64,000 nucleotides of DNA. It comes from JBCBSZ01 sp039185015. Lineage in GTDB: Bacteria; Actinomycetota; Acidimicrobiia; Acidimicrobiales; Poriferisodalaceae. The notes below the pieces were generated by a model. It was not told the DNA's origin and made no database searches. It worked only from the letters and a program-made list of their open reading frames with translations. The stretch's first letter is position 1; each line of letters opens with the position of its first letter. Below, piece by piece: positions 41,386-49,789 of the stretch. The stretch spans positions 1 to 64,000 of the forward strand of contig JBCDAU010000027.1 of assembly GCA_039185015.1 (NCBI GenBank), given 5' to 3'. The position numbers and the translations under genes are program-made.

Positions 41386-42645
41386 ATGACCGACCGCCGT
41401 CGTCCCCCGTCGGACGACGTCGCCGAGCAGGTGGAGCTGGCCGCGCGCGAGTCGTACGGCCGGCTCCTCGCCTGGCTCGCGTCCCGCTGCGGCGACATCG
41501 CGACCGCCGAGGACGCGCTGGCCGACGCACTGGTCGACGCCGTACGGCGCTGGCCGGACTCGGGGGTGCCCGACAACCCAGAGGCCTGGCTGCTGACCGT
41601 CTCCCGTCGGCGCCTCGTCGACCGCGTCCGTCGCGACGTGCGCCAGGACGAGATCGTCGCCGCGGCGAGCCTTCGCCTCCAGCAGGAGGCGCTCGAGGCC
41701 GCCGAGGCGCCGCTCGGCGGCGGCGTGCCGGAGCGGCGCCTCGAGCTGCTGTTCGCCTGTGCGCACCCCGACGTGCCGGAGACGATGCGGACCCCGCTCA
41801 TGCTGCAGACCGTGCTCGGTCTGACCGCCGACCAGATCGGCTCGGCGATGATCGTGGCGCCGGCGACGATCGGGCAGCGCCTGGTGCGCGTGAAGCGGCG
41901 CATCGCCGACGAGGGCATCCCCTTCCGGATCCCCGAGGACGACGAACTCGCCGAGCGGGTCGGTCACGTCCTCGACGCGGTCTACGCCGCGTACCTCACC
42001 GGCTGGGACGGCGCGCCGGAGGACGGCGGTGTCGGACAGGGTCTGGCCGGCGAGGCGATCTGGTTGGCGGGGCTCCTCGTGCGTCTGCTCCCCGACCTCG
42101 CCGAGGCCAAGGGCCTGTACGCGCTGCTGTGCCTGAGCGAGTCGCGCCGCCCGGCCCGGCGTGGCCCGGCCGGGCGGTACGTCCCGGTCGACGAGCAGGA
42201 CACCGACCGCTGGGACCACGACATGATCATCTCGGGCGAGCAGGCGCTGTGGCTCGCCGCCCGGCTCCGCCAACCGGGCCGCTACCAGATCGAGGCGGCG
42301 ATCCAGTCGCTGCACGCGCACCGGGCCCGAAGTGGCGTGACCGACTGGGCCGCGATCCGGGACGCGTACGCCGTCCTCGTCGAGCAGTACCCGACGCTCG
42401 GCGCCGCCGTCGGCTACGCAGCGAGCCTCGGACGCACCGACCGCGTGACGGACGGACTCGCCGTGCTCGATGAGCTCGACCCGGACACCGTCGATCGTCA
42501 TCAGCCCTACTGGGCGGTCCGGGCCTGGCTGCTGGCCAGCGCCGAGCGAGGCGTCGAGGCGGACGTCGCGTACGAGCGGGCGATCGGGCTCAGTTCCGAT
42601 CCGGCCGTGCGGTCCTGGCTCCGGGATCGGCGCGGGCTCGGTTAG
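41386..42645 (+). CDS. ECF RNA polymerase sigma factor, ECF42 type with C-terminal TPR-like extension
   Basis: 419 residues. Sigma region 2 is at about 20-85 (SYGRLLAWLASRCGDIATAEDALADAL and NPEAWLLTVSRRRLVDRVRR), region 4 at about 115-185 (LMLQTVLGLTADQIGSAM). The remaining 230 residues are the alpha-helical, TPR-like extension found in this group (LCLSESRRPAR, EQDTDRWD, YQIEAAIQSLHA). Known ECF42 factors need this extension and autoregulate with the adjacent DGPF gene; no anti-sigma factor is present here either. The stop codon overlaps the convergent gene's stop by four bases. The inducing signal is unknown. Confidence 0.94.
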   Translation: MTDRRRPPSDDVAEQVELAARESYGRLLAWLASRCGDIATAEDALADALVDAVRRWPDSGVPDNPEAWLLTVSRRRLVDRVRRDVRQDEIVAAASLRLQQEALEAAEAPLGGGVPERRLELLFACAHPDVPETMRTPLMLQTVLGLTADQIGSAMIVAPATIGQRLVRVKRRIADEGIPFRIPEDDELAERVGHVLDAVYAAYLTGWDGAPEDGGVGQGLAGEAIWLAGLLVRLLPDLAEAKGLYALLCLSESRRPARRGPAGRYVPVDEQDTDRWDHDMIISGEQALWLAARLRQPGRYQIEAAIQSLHAHRARSGVTDWAAIRDAYAVLVEQYPTLGAAVGYAASLGRTDRVTDGLAVLDELDPDTVDRHQPYWAVRAWLLASAERGVEADVAYERAIGLSSDPAVRSWLRDRRGLG

Positions 42646-43490
42646 GAGCGGGCGGCACCGAGGACGGCTCGCAGCGTCTGGCCGGCCCGGCGCGTCGCCT
42701 CGGTCGGACCCAGCTCGTTCAGCGCGTCGGAGTAGACCTCGATCGTGATCGGCGCGCGATGCCCGAGGCCGTCGAGCGTGCGCAGCAGGCCGACGACGTC
42801 ACCGTCACCCTCGCCCGGGAGGAGTCGCTCGTGGAGCGTCTCGTGGCGCAGGTCCGCCGCTGGGGACGCTGGTGCGTCACACAGCTGGATGCCGAGGACG
42901 CGCTCGGCATCGACGGCGGCGAGGTCGTCGAGGGTGGTCGGCCCTCGCTGGACGTGCCACGCGTCGATCATCACGCCCGCCGACTCGACGCCGGACGCCT
43001 CGACGATCCGCAGCGCCGTCCCGACGTCGGCCACCGGGCTGATGGGAAGGAACTCCAGGTGGGGTACCAACCCGGCGGCGACGATCCGCTCGGCGATCCG
43101 ACCGAACGCGTCGACGGCAGCCGCCTCGGAGTAACCGCCGTCGCCGACGATCGCGACGTTGCAGAGGTCGGCGTCGAGCGTCGCCGCCACCTCGAAGAGC
43201 AGGTCGACCGGCTGCCCACCGCCGCCGGGGACGGTGGCCGGCAGCTCGTCCCGCCCGACCCACACGATCGCGGCGTCGACGTCGTTGCAGACGAGACCGG
43301 CATCGTCGAGGCGACGCTTCAGCCCGGCAGGATCGTGGCCGGCGTCGACGGCCTCGGTCAGCACGGTGGGCCACAGCGACAACCCGGCGAACCCGTTCGC
43401 GGCGGCCAGGTCGATCATCTCGGGCAGCGGCGCGCACCCACTGCTGCAGTTGGTCAGCACGAGGTCGTCGGGGCCGAGGCGGCGTCGCAT
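42642..43490 (-). CDS. TIM-barrel protein, xylose isomerase-like (sugar phosphate isomerase/epimerase)
   Basis: 282 residues of AP-endonuclease/xylose-isomerase-like barrel: LAAANGFAGLSLWP, the E-x-L-P-I-S motif in HLEFLPISPV, MIDAWHVQRG, GIQLCDA and a final ITIEVYSD. These glutamate/aspartate/histidine positions match the divalent-metal site of sugar isomerases and epimerases. The real substrate is unknown. Its ATG at 43490 follows TAGCGT with a 7-base gap, mirror image to the divergent amidohydrolase start. The two stops at 42642-42645 interleave (TTAG) with the sigma factor gene. Confidence 0.85.
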   Translation of the reverse strand: MRRRLGPDDLVLTNCSSGCAPLPEMIDLAAANGFAGLSLWPTVLTEAVDAGHDPAGLKRRLDDAGLVCNDVDAAIVWVGRDELPATVPGGGGQPVDLLFEVAATLDADLCNVAIVGDGGYSEAAAVDAFGRIAERIVAAGLVPHLEFLPISPVADVGTALRIVEASGVESAGVMIDAWHVQRGPTTLDDLAAVDAERVLGIQLCDAPASPAADLRHETLHERLLPGEGDGDVVGLLRTLDGLGHRAPITIEVYSDALNELGPTEATRRAGQTLRAVLGAARS

Positions 43491-43497
43491 GGGGCGG

Positions 43498-43503
43498 ACG
43501 CTA
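43498..43503 (-). promoter_or_regulatory. Leaderless-type -10 box TAGCGT, minus-strand half of a divergent pair
   Basis: TAGCGT is 7 bases before the ATG at 43490. The plus-strand box at 43543-43548 has the same hexamer and the same gap. Confidence 0.65.
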
Positions 43504-43542
43504 GCGACGCCCGGCCGCGGCCATCGGCTCGGACCCCACCAC

Positions 43543-43548
43543 TAGCGT
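43543..43548 (+). promoter_or_regulatory. Leaderless-type -10 box TAGCGT, plus-strand half of a divergent pair
   Basis: TAGCGT is 7 bases before the ATG at 43556; the intergenic region is only 65 bases, with no room for a leader. Confidence 0.65.
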
Positions 43549-43555
43549 CGGCGCC

Positions 43556-45016
43556 ATGAACCGAACCGGCCTGCCGATCGAGCTCGGGCCGGTCTCCAAC
43601 GGCGAGTACGCGCCTCCGCCGCCCGGTCCGATCGCCGAGGAGGCGGCGAAGCGGGCGATGCGAGCCATCGACGACGGCGCCCGCCGAACCGGGATGTCGC
43701 GCCGACGCTTCCTCCAGCTCTGCGGCACCGCGACCGTCCTGAGCGCGCTCGCCGCGTGTTCCAGGGAGCAGGCCGCCACGGAGGGGACGACCACGACGAC
43801 CTCGTCGACGACGACCTCCTCGACCGCTCCGGGCGGCACCTTCGAGCTCCCGCCCGAGTCCACGACCGAGCCGGAGGCCGCCGCCGAGGCGCTCGGCGGG
43901 TTCGAGGGCGTCATCGACGTGCAGACCCACCTGCTCGAGTTCGACACCTCCACACCGCTCGGCGGGTTCTGGGGCTCGGGCTTCCCGCAGGCATCGTGCG
44001 GCCTCGACGATCCCCGCAGCTGCTTCTCGATCGACCAGTGGATGGCGCTGGTCCTCGACGGCAGCGACACCTCGGTCGCCGTGCTCTCCGCGGTGCCGAT
44101 CGTCGACGACGACTCACCGCTGTCGACCGAGGTGATGGAGCGGGCCCGCCGCGAGGCCGAGGCGGCCGGCTGCGATCGACGGGTGCTGATCCAGGGCGAG
44201 GCGTTCCCGACGGTCGGCGAGCCCGAGGCCGTGTTCGACGGCATGGCCGAGCTCGCGACCTCGCACGACCTCGCCGCGTGGAAGACCTACACCCACGTGG
44301 GCGACGGGTGGTTCCTCGACGACCGCGAGCCGGGCGCGCCGCAGGTCGGCCAGCGCTTCCTCGATCAGGTGCGGGCGTCCGGCACGTCGATCCTGGCGGT
44401 GCACAAGGGCTTCGGAACGAGCCCGTTCGCCTCACCGGTCGACGTCGGCCCGGCGGCGGCGGCCAACCCCGACCTCACCGTGCTGGTGTACCACTCTGGC
44501 TACCAACCCGGCGTGGCCGAGGGCGCCTACGACCAGGCGGCACCGAACGCCGGCATCGACCGCCTGATCGCCTCGGTCGAGGGCGCCGGGATCGGCCCCG
44601 AGGGCAACGTGTACGCCGAGCTGGGGTCGACGTGGTTCAACCTGCTGCGCGACCCGACCCAGGCCGCCCACGCGCTCGGCAAGCTGCTCGTCGCCTTCGG
44701 CCCCGAGCGGATCCTGTGGGGCACCGACTCGCTCTGGTACGGCTCGCCGCAACCCCAGATCGAGGCGTTCCGCGCCTTCGAGATCTCCACCGAGCTGCAG
44801 GAGACCCATGGCTACCCCGCGCTGACCGACGAGGTGAAGGCCCTCATCCTCGGAGGCAACGCGGCCCGGCTCCACGGCATCGAGCCGCTTCCCTGCCCCG
44901 CCACGCCGACCGAGGAGTCAGCCGCCCCGGTCGGCGCGTTCGGACCCTCGACCGCCGGCGAGGCGCGAGCGACGTTCCTCGCCGACCATCCGTGGTGGAG
45001 CGAAGCGCCGGCCTGA
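43556..45016 (+). CDS. Tat-exported lipoprotein, amidohydrolase family 2
   Basis: 486 residues. An unusually long N-region (about 45 residues) leads to the twin-arginine motif SRRRFLQ (48-54) and a lipobox LAAC (C68), then a Thr/Ser linker, so the folded enzyme is exported by Tat and anchored outside. The TIM-barrel part shows IDVQTHLLEF, VHKGFG, VYHSGYQ and LWGTDSLWYG, the last carrying the conserved metal-site aspartate. The usual first His of the HxH pair is Gln (VQTH). Export with bound metal fits Tat use. Substrate unknown; a decarboxylase or hydrolase of aromatic acids is typical for the family. Confidence 0.9.
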   Translation: MNRTGLPIELGPVSNGEYAPPPPGPIAEEAAKRAMRAIDDGARRTGMSRRRFLQLCGTATVLSALAACSREQAATEGTTTTTSSTTTSSTAPGGTFELPPESTTEPEAAAEALGGFEGVIDVQTHLLEFDTSTPLGGFWGSGFPQASCGLDDPRSCFSIDQWMALVLDGSDTSVAVLSAVPIVDDDSPLSTEVMERARREAEAAGCDRRVLIQGEAFPTVGEPEAVFDGMAELATSHDLAAWKTYTHVGDGWFLDDREPGAPQVGQRFLDQVRASGTSILAVHKGFGTSPFASPVDVGPAAAANPDLTVLVYHSGYQPGVAEGAYDQAAPNAGIDRLIASVEGAGIGPEGNVYAELGSTWFNLLRDPTQAAHALGKLLVAFGPERILWGTDSLWYGSPQPQIEAFRAFEISTELQETHGYPALTDEVKALILGGNAARLHGIEPLPCPATPTEESAAPVGAFGPSTAGEARATFLADHPWWSEAPA

Positions 45017-45059
45017 GCCTCGGGGTACCGTCCGCTCCAGCCACGATCAGGGGAGCGCC

Positions 45060-46235
45060 ATGAGGGGCCTGGACGTACCGGACGCAGAGGACGACTACAC
45101 GGCCGATCCGGTCGAGCTGTTCTTCGACCTCGCCTTCGTCTTCGCCTTCTCCCAACTCGTCGCGCACCTGATCCACCACCCCGACTGGGGCGGTGCGGGC
45201 GACGGGCTCCTGCTGTTCATGATGCTGTGGCTGCCGTGGTCGCAGTTCACGTGGGCGGCCAACACGGTGCCCGGGAACCGCCGCAGCGTGCGCTTCGTCA
45301 TGCTCGTGGCGACCGTCGTCAGCGTGCCGATGGCAGCGAGCGTGACGACGGCGTTCGGCGACGGCGGACCCCTCTTCGCCATCTCGATCGCGGTGATCGC
45401 CGTGCTCGGCATCAGCCTGCTGGCCCTCGCGACCGAGACCGGCTCGGAGGCGTATCGCACGGTCATCACCTACAGCTGGCCCAACCTGGTCGCGGCAGGC
45501 TTCTTCGCTGCCGGCTCGTTCCTCGACGAGGACGCCCGCCGGGTCGCCTGGATCGTCGGTCTGGCGATCACGACCTTCGCGACGATCCGGGCGTCGAGCG
45601 GTTCCTGGATCGTCCGGCCCGGGCACTTCTCGGAACGGCACGGCCTCATCCTCATCGTGGCGCTCGGCGAGGTGATCGTGGCGATCGCCCGACCGGTCGT
45701 GGAGGGCCTCGAAGAGGGCGCCGGGCTGCCGGGAACGAGCGTGCTCTCACTGATCGCTGCCGGCGCGTTCGCCGCCATCCTCTTCTGGACCTACTTCGAC
45801 CGGGTCCAGCCGGCCTTCGAGCACGCGACCTCGCAGCGAGGCGAATCGGATCGACCGGGCGTGGCCCGAGACCTCTACACCTACTTCCACATCCTCATCG
45901 TCGGCGGCGTGATCCTGGCCGCAGCGGCGGTGGAGGAAGCGGCGCTGCACCCCGACGAGCCCCTGCCCCTCGCCTTCCGCACGATGCTGTTCTTCGGCAT
46001 CGCCTCGTTCCTGCTCGGTGTGGTCGGCGGCGTGTACCGGGCCTACCGGTTCGTCGCCATCGAGCGGCTCACGATCACCGCCGTGCTCGCCGTCGTGATC
46101 TTCGCCGCGTCGGACATCGACGGCATGCCGCTGCTGCTCGTCGTCGACGCGATCCTGCTGGTGATGCTCGCCGCCGAGCACCGTCGCGTGGAGGCGCGCC
46201 CGGCGGCCACCGCGGAGTCCGAGACCGCCTCCTGA
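45060..46235 (+). CDS. ltrA: Low-temperature-requirement protein A (LtrA) family membrane protein
   Basis: 391-residue polytopic protein with about eleven hydrophobic helices. Diagnostic motifs are VELFFDLAFVFAFSQL at the N-terminus and HFSERHGLILIVALGEV in the middle. Named from a Listeria gene needed for growth in the cold; the molecular function is unknown. GGGGAGCG gives a ribosome-binding site before the ATG at 45060, and TACCGT about 30 bases upstream may be the -10 box. It follows the amidohydrolase gene after a short gap and may share its transcript. Confidence 0.9.
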   Translation: MRGLDVPDAEDDYTADPVELFFDLAFVFAFSQLVAHLIHHPDWGGAGDGLLLFMMLWLPWSQFTWAANTVPGNRRSVRFVMLVATVVSVPMAASVTTAFGDGGPLFAISIAVIAVLGISLLALATETGSEAYRTVITYSWPNLVAAGFFAAGSFLDEDARRVAWIVGLAITTFATIRASSGSWIVRPGHFSERHGLILIVALGEVIVAIARPVVEGLEEGAGLPGTSVLSLIAAGAFAAILFWTYFDRVQPAFEHATSQRGESDRPGVARDLYTYFHILIVGGVILAAAAVEEAALHPDEPLPLAFRTMLFFGIASFLLGVVGGVYRAYRFVAIERLTITAVLAVVIFAASDIDGMPLLLVVDAILLVMLAAEHRRVEARPAATAESETAS

Positions 46236-46255
46236 CCGGAGGGGCTCCGGCTCCG

Positions 46256-46261
46256 TACGCT
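46256..46261 (+). promoter_or_regulatory. Leaderless-type -10 box TACGCT
   Basis: TACGCT ends 8 bases before the GTG at 46270. CTGACC, 18 bases upstream, is a possible -35 element and overlaps the ltrA stop. Confidence 0.5.
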
Positions 46262-46269
46262 GAATCGCC

Positions 46270-46956
46270 GTGAGCGAGTCCGACGCAGCGTCGCTGCCGG
46301 CCGACGGGGTCAGCGTCCCGCCACCGCTGCCCTCGGGGCGCCGGGCGGTGCTCTTCGCCGTGCGCCGTCTCGGCGACGCGCTCGTCGATGACGTGGCGGA
46401 CGCGCTCGACATGACGATCAGCGGTGCCCGCCAACACCTCCACGCCCTCGCCGACGAGGGCCTCGTGTCGGTGTCGGACGTGCCTCGGGCCGCTGGTGAG
46501 CGGGGACGTCCGCAGCGCGCCTACCGGATCACCGAGCTCGCCGAGGCGCTGTTCCCCAAGGCGTACGGCGCGCTGACCACCGAGCTGCTCGGCTACCTCG
46601 ACGACGAGGCGACCGGCGCCGTGGCTCGGCTGTTCGACCGTCGGCGTGACGAGCGCATCGCCGCCGCGCGCCGGCGTCTCGGCTCGATGTCGCTCGCCGA
46701 ACGGGTCGTCGAGCTGGCCCGCATCCTCGACGAGGACGGCTACCTGGCGACGGCCGAGCAGCGCGAACCCGGCCGCTGGCGGGTGGTCGAGCACAACTGC
46801 GCCATCTCGGACGTGGCTCGCACCTTCGGGCAGGCGTGCTCGAGCGAGATCGAGTTCATCCGTGCCGTGCTGCCCGACGCCGACGTCGTCCGGACCCAGC
46901 ACATGGTCGCCGGCGACCACCACTGCGCCTACGACATCGTCGCCCGGGAGCGCTGA
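46270..46956 (+). CDS. SufR-like iron-sulfur transcriptional regulator (winged helix)
   Basis: 228 residues. The N-terminal winged helix (30-95) has the ALDMTISGARQHLHALADEGLVS recognition region and the GRPQRAYRIT wing. The C-terminal effector part contains VVEHNCAISDVARTFGQAC and GDHHCAYDIV; cysteines C177, C190 and C219 match cluster ligands of the SufR family (C-x12-C plus later cysteine). It likely senses iron-sulfur or redox state. In many actinobacteria a regulator of this kind starts the suf operon, but no suf genes are adjacent here. GTG 46270 is the only sensible start. Confidence 0.87.
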   Translation: MSESDAASLPADGVSVPPPLPSGRRAVLFAVRRLGDALVDDVADALDMTISGARQHLHALADEGLVSVSDVPRAAGERGRPQRAYRITELAEALFPKAYGALTTELLGYLDDEATGAVARLFDRRRDERIAAARRRLGSMSLAERVVELARILDEDGYLATAEQREPGRWRVVEHNCAISDVARTFGQACSSEIEFIRAVLPDADVVRTQHMVAGDHHCAYDIVARER

Positions 46957-46969
46957 CACACCCCGCTCG

Positions 46970-46975
46970 TAGCGT
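46970..46975 (+). promoter_or_regulatory. Leaderless-type -10 box TAGCGT
   Basis: TAGCGT ends 8 bases before the ATG at 46984, inside a 27-base gap after the regulator stop. Confidence 0.55.
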
Positions 46976-46983
46976 CCGCGACC

Positions 46984-47370
46984 ATGCCCACCTTCGACGC
47001 CATCGGCCTGATCGCCCAGGACCTCCCGGCCACGCTGGCCTTCTACCGCCTGCTCGGCCTCGACATCCCGGCCGACGCCGACGGCGAGCCCCACGTCGAG
47101 GTCGAGCTGACCGGCGGCTTCCGCCTGATGTTCGACCCGGTGTCGACCATCGAACGATTCTCGACCTACGAGGCACCAGCGGGCGGTCGCAACCACGCCC
47201 TCGCCTTCCGGTGCGCGACGCCGGCCGAGGTCGACGAGACCTTCGCTGCGGTCGTCGCCGCCGGCCACGGGGTGAAGGAGGAGCCCTTCGACGCGTTCTG
47301 GGGGCAGCGATACGCCACGGTCATCGACCCCGATGGCACGCCGGTGGACCTCTACGCGTCGTTGGGCTGA
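46984..47370 (+). CDS. VOC/glyoxalase-family protein
   Basis: 128 residues forming a vicinal-oxygen-chelate fold of two beta-alpha-beta-beta-beta units: IGLIAQDLPATLAFYRLLGLDIP, and a second half with NHALAFRCATPAEVDETF and VIDPDGTPVDLYASL. Metal-ligand positions (H91-like and E/D at the C-terminus) are only partly clear. Members include glyoxalases, dioxygenases and drug-binding resistance proteins; the role here cannot be told. It has its own leaderless-type promoter. Confidence 0.87.
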   Translation: MPTFDAIGLIAQDLPATLAFYRLLGLDIPADADGEPHVEVELTGGFRLMFDPVSTIERFSTYEAPAGGRNHALAFRCATPAEVDETFAAVVAAGHGVKEEPFDAFWGQRYATVIDPDGTPVDLYASLG

Positions 47371-47386
47371 GCGGCCATCGAACTCG

Positions 47387-47884
47387 ATGTGGGTGCGAGG
47401 GCCGCTCCGATCCGATAGCGATGACGGGATCGCTGACGAGTCCGACGCCACGCCGCCCGAGGCGGACCACCCACGGGCCGCCCCCAGCCTCCTCGCCCGC
47501 GTGCTGTGGACGATCGTCGGTGCGGTCTGCGTGGCCGTCGGCGCCGTCGGGATCATCGTGCCCGGCCTCCCGACGACCATCTTCTTCATCGGCGCCGCCG
47601 CGGCGTTCTCCCGTTCGAGCCCCCGCCTCGAGGCCTGGGTGCTGTCCCTCCCCACCATCGGGCCCGCGGTCCGGGACTACCGGGCCGGACTCGGCATGCC
47701 CCGCCGGGCCAAGATCGTCGCGATCGCGATGATCGTCGTGTTCGTCGGCCTCAGCGTGGTGCTGATCGACGCGACGTGGCTGCGGATCGTCGTCGGGATC
47801 GCCGGTGTGGTCGGCGTGATCGTGGTGCTGCGCGTCCCGACGAAGTCCGAGCCTCAGCGACCCGACTCCCCGTCGTCCGCCTAG
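47387..47884 (+). CDS. DUF454 (YbaN-like) inner-membrane protein
   Basis: About 165 residues with the DUF454 pattern: WTIVGAVCVAVGAVGIIVPGLPTTIFF, then FSRSSPRLEAWVLSLPTIGPAVRDYRAG and two more hydrophobic helices. An Asp/Glu-rich N-terminal 35 residues precede helix 1. ATG at 47387 is preferred, though no strong ribosome-binding site is seen. Its last four bases overlap the convergent HNH gene. Function unknown. Confidence 0.87.
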   Translation: MWVRGPLRSDSDDGIADESDATPPEADHPRAAPSLLARVLWTIVGAVCVAVGAVGIIVPGLPTTIFFIGAAAAFSRSSPRLEAWVLSLPTIGPAVRDYRAGLGMPRRAKIVAIAMIVVFVGLSVVLIDATWLRIVVGIAGVVGVIVVLRVPTKSEPQRPDSPSSA

Positions 47885-49104
47885 GCCGCGATCGGGCCGG
47901 CCCGGATCGCCGGTCGCAACGACTCGATCGGACTGCCGTCCGGTCGGACCGTGTGCCACGCACCGGTCGGATCCCGCCACGTGCGGAAGCCCCGGTCCTT
48001 GAGTCGATGGTGACGAGCGCAGAGCGGCACGGCGTTCGCCTGGTCGGTCGAGCCACCGTCGGCCCAGGGCCGTTGATGGTCGACCTCGGAGCGATGTACC
48101 GGTACCGAGCATCCGGCGAAGGCACATCGACCTGTGGTCACCTCGACGGCCTCGCGGGCGGCACCGGTGAAGAGCCGCTGCCGGCGTCCGAGATCGACCA
48201 CCACGCCGGCGCCATCGCGTACCACCCGACGGACGTGCCCCCTGAGCGCGACCGCTGGCAGCTCCCGAGGATCGAGCCAGGATCCGTGCCGGGTCCGACA
48301 GGTGCGGTCGGCGAACGTGGCGGGGTCGATCGGCTCGGTCACCTCGTCGGTCAGCTCACCGACGAGGTGGTGCTCGAGCGTCGCCTCGTCGACGATCACG
48401 CTCACCAGGGGCTCAGGTGCCCGACCACCCGGATCGACCGAAGCGGCCCGGGTCAGCGCCGTGACCAGCGCGTCGGCATCTCGTTGCACGCAGGTGCGTC
48501 CGAGCTCGCCGCGCTCGGCGTCCCACTCCGCCAGGTCGGCCTGTCGCTCCGCCTCGGAGAACCGGTCGAGCAGCTCCTCGACCACCGCTCCCTGCAGGTT
48601 GCCGAACCGGCCGGTGAGGTGGAAGGCGCCGTCATGGTCCTGCCGCAGCCGAAGCGACCGGCGCTCGTGCAGCATCTCCGGATCGGGCGCCGGCCCGTCG
48701 GCGTCGGCGAGCCGCTCCCACTCCCGAACGAGCGCTCGGAGATCGAGGTGTCGCATCGACCGGGCGGCATCGAGCAGCGGGTCGACGACCTCGACCAGCC
48801 GGTCGCCGCAGCGCGGGTTCGAGGCCGCCCGCCCCAGCTCACGCGCCGCACACGCGGAGATCTCACCCCGCTCGAGGGCCTCACCGATCGCGCCGACCGC
48901 CACTGCCGCCCGCTCGTGGAACCGACCCCGGATCTCCGCGGTTGAGAGCTGGTACCGATGCGCCAACCACGTCCGCAGCGAGAGGAACCCATCCTCGTGA
49001 TGCGCACCCGCCGCCTCGACCTCGTCGAGCAGCCGAGCCCGCTCGGCGCTCAGCCGCCGCCGCTCCACCTCCAACTCGTCGAGTCGCTCCACCAACGAAC
49101 ACAT
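47881..49104 (-). CDS. DUF222 and HNH nuclease-domain protein (13E12-repeat-like), with SOS box
   Basis: 407 residues: an N-terminal coiled, Arg/Glu-rich region, then DUF222 (about 35-290) and a C-terminal HNH motif CAFAGCSVPVHRSEVDHQRPWADGG with NAVPLCARHHRLK, including the paired cysteines, so the nuclease fold is intact. The family is abundant in actinobacteria and includes the M. tuberculosis 13E12 repeat proteins. The start codon ATG 49104 is inside the palindrome CGAAC-N4-GTTCG, the mycobacterial LexA site, and TACGAT stands 6 bases upstream, so expression should be leaderless and damage-induced. Its function in repair or DNA exchange is unknown. Confidence 0.92.
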   Translation of the reverse strand: MCSLVERLDELEVERRRLSAERARLLDEVEAAGAHHEDGFLSLRTWLAHRYQLSTAEIRGRFHERAAVAVGAIGEALERGEISACAARELGRAASNPRCGDRLVEVVDPLLDAARSMRHLDLRALVREWERLADADGPAPDPEMLHERRSLRLRQDHDGAFHLTGRFGNLQGAVVEELLDRFSEAERQADLAEWDAERGELGRTCVQRDADALVTALTRAASVDPGGRAPEPLVSVIVDEATLEHHLVGELTDEVTEPIDPATFADRTCRTRHGSWLDPRELPAVALRGHVRRVVRDGAGVVVDLGRRQRLFTGAAREAVEVTTGRCAFAGCSVPVHRSEVDHQRPWADGGSTDQANAVPLCARHHRLKDRGFRTWRDPTGAWHTVRPDGSPIESLRPAIRAGPIAA

Positions 49105-49109
49105 GTTCG
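49096..49109. promoter_or_regulatory. LexA/SOS box overlapping the start codon
   Basis: CGAACACATGTTCG: perfect CGAAC and GTTCG arms with a four-base centre, and one extra matching base on each side (A...T). It fits the actinobacterial/Bacillus LexA consensus. The HNH-gene ATG lies in the centre and the -10 box is adjacent, so bound LexA would block initiation. Confidence 0.8.
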
Positions 49110-49110
49110 T

Positions 49111-49116
49111 ATCGTA
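49111..49116 (-). promoter_or_regulatory. Leaderless-type -10 box TACGAT before the HNH gene
   Basis: TACGAT, 6 bases before the ATG at 49104, itself part of an 11-base palindrome ATCGTTACGAT. Confidence 0.6.
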
Positions 49117-49134
49117 ACGATGGGGTGTGTCGAG

Positions 49135-49779
49135 TCACATCCCCCGCCGGTCAGGCTGGCCGTCCTCACCGAAGCGTGAGCGATGCTCAGCGGCCTGCAC
49201 AGCCGCGACGTCGCCACGCCGGATGAGCTCCGCCAAGGAGTCGCGCTGTCGTCGCGCCTTCCGCAGACCACGGACCTCCACCCGGAGCGATGTGCCGTTC
49301 GGACACGTGATCTCGACGGTCCAGCGCCAACGATGCACTGCTGCGAACAGCACGCCGACCCCCAGGATGATCGCTGCGATCACCAGCTCCAGGAGCACGA
49401 CCGCCACCAGCACGAGCACTCCGACCAACACGACGGGCGCTACGAGCACGAGGCCAACGTCAGCCGTCTCAGCCAGCCGGCTCGGATGGATCCGGTCCGC
49501 CTCGGTCCAGTCGGGTGGTCGCGCGTTGTATCTGGCCTTCCCGACCACCCGGCGTCCGAGTGGAAGACGGAGTCGCAGCCGCGGCACCACGATCGAGAAC
49601 GGGCGGCCATCCGGGGTCGTAACCGAGAGCGGCCGATCCAGGCCCCACAGGCGCCGACGAGTCTCTACCCAGATCGCGTAGGCGAAGGCAGCGATGGCTG
49701 CGCCCACGGTCACGCTGAGCACACCGAGCACGACCTCAGCGAACAGCTCGCCGAGGATCTCGCCGATGATGGCGAGCAT
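49135..49779 (-). CDS. Membrane protein of unknown function
   Basis: 214 residues, not recognised. A first helix spans about 14-36, then a soluble stretch with LWGLDRPLSVTTPDGRPFSI, then a long hydrophobic hairpin (about 106-148, VGLVLVAPVVLVGVLVLVAVVL) and a basic C-terminal tail with an Arg/Glu-rich helix. The ATG at 49779 has GAGGGG seven bases upstream and is chosen over GTG 49785. The galU stop lies about ten bases before, so it may be cotranscribed with galU. Confidence 0.7.
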   Translation of the reverse strand: MLAIIGEILGELFAEVVLGVLSVTVGAAIAAFAYAIWVETRRRLWGLDRPLSVTTPDGRPFSIVVPRLRLRLPLGRRVVGKARYNARPPDWTEADRIHPSRLAETADVGLVLVAPVVLVGVLVLVAVVLLELVIAAIILGVGVLFAAVHRWRWTVEITCPNGTSLRVEVRGLRKARRQRDSLAELIRRGDVAAVQAAEHRSRFGEDGQPDRRGM

Positions 49780-49789
49780 CGCCACGCCC

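Noticed and set aside
43556..46235. Amidohydrolase and LtrA as a known joint system
   Set aside because: They are neighbours in one direction, but I know of no functional link, so no combined role is claimed.
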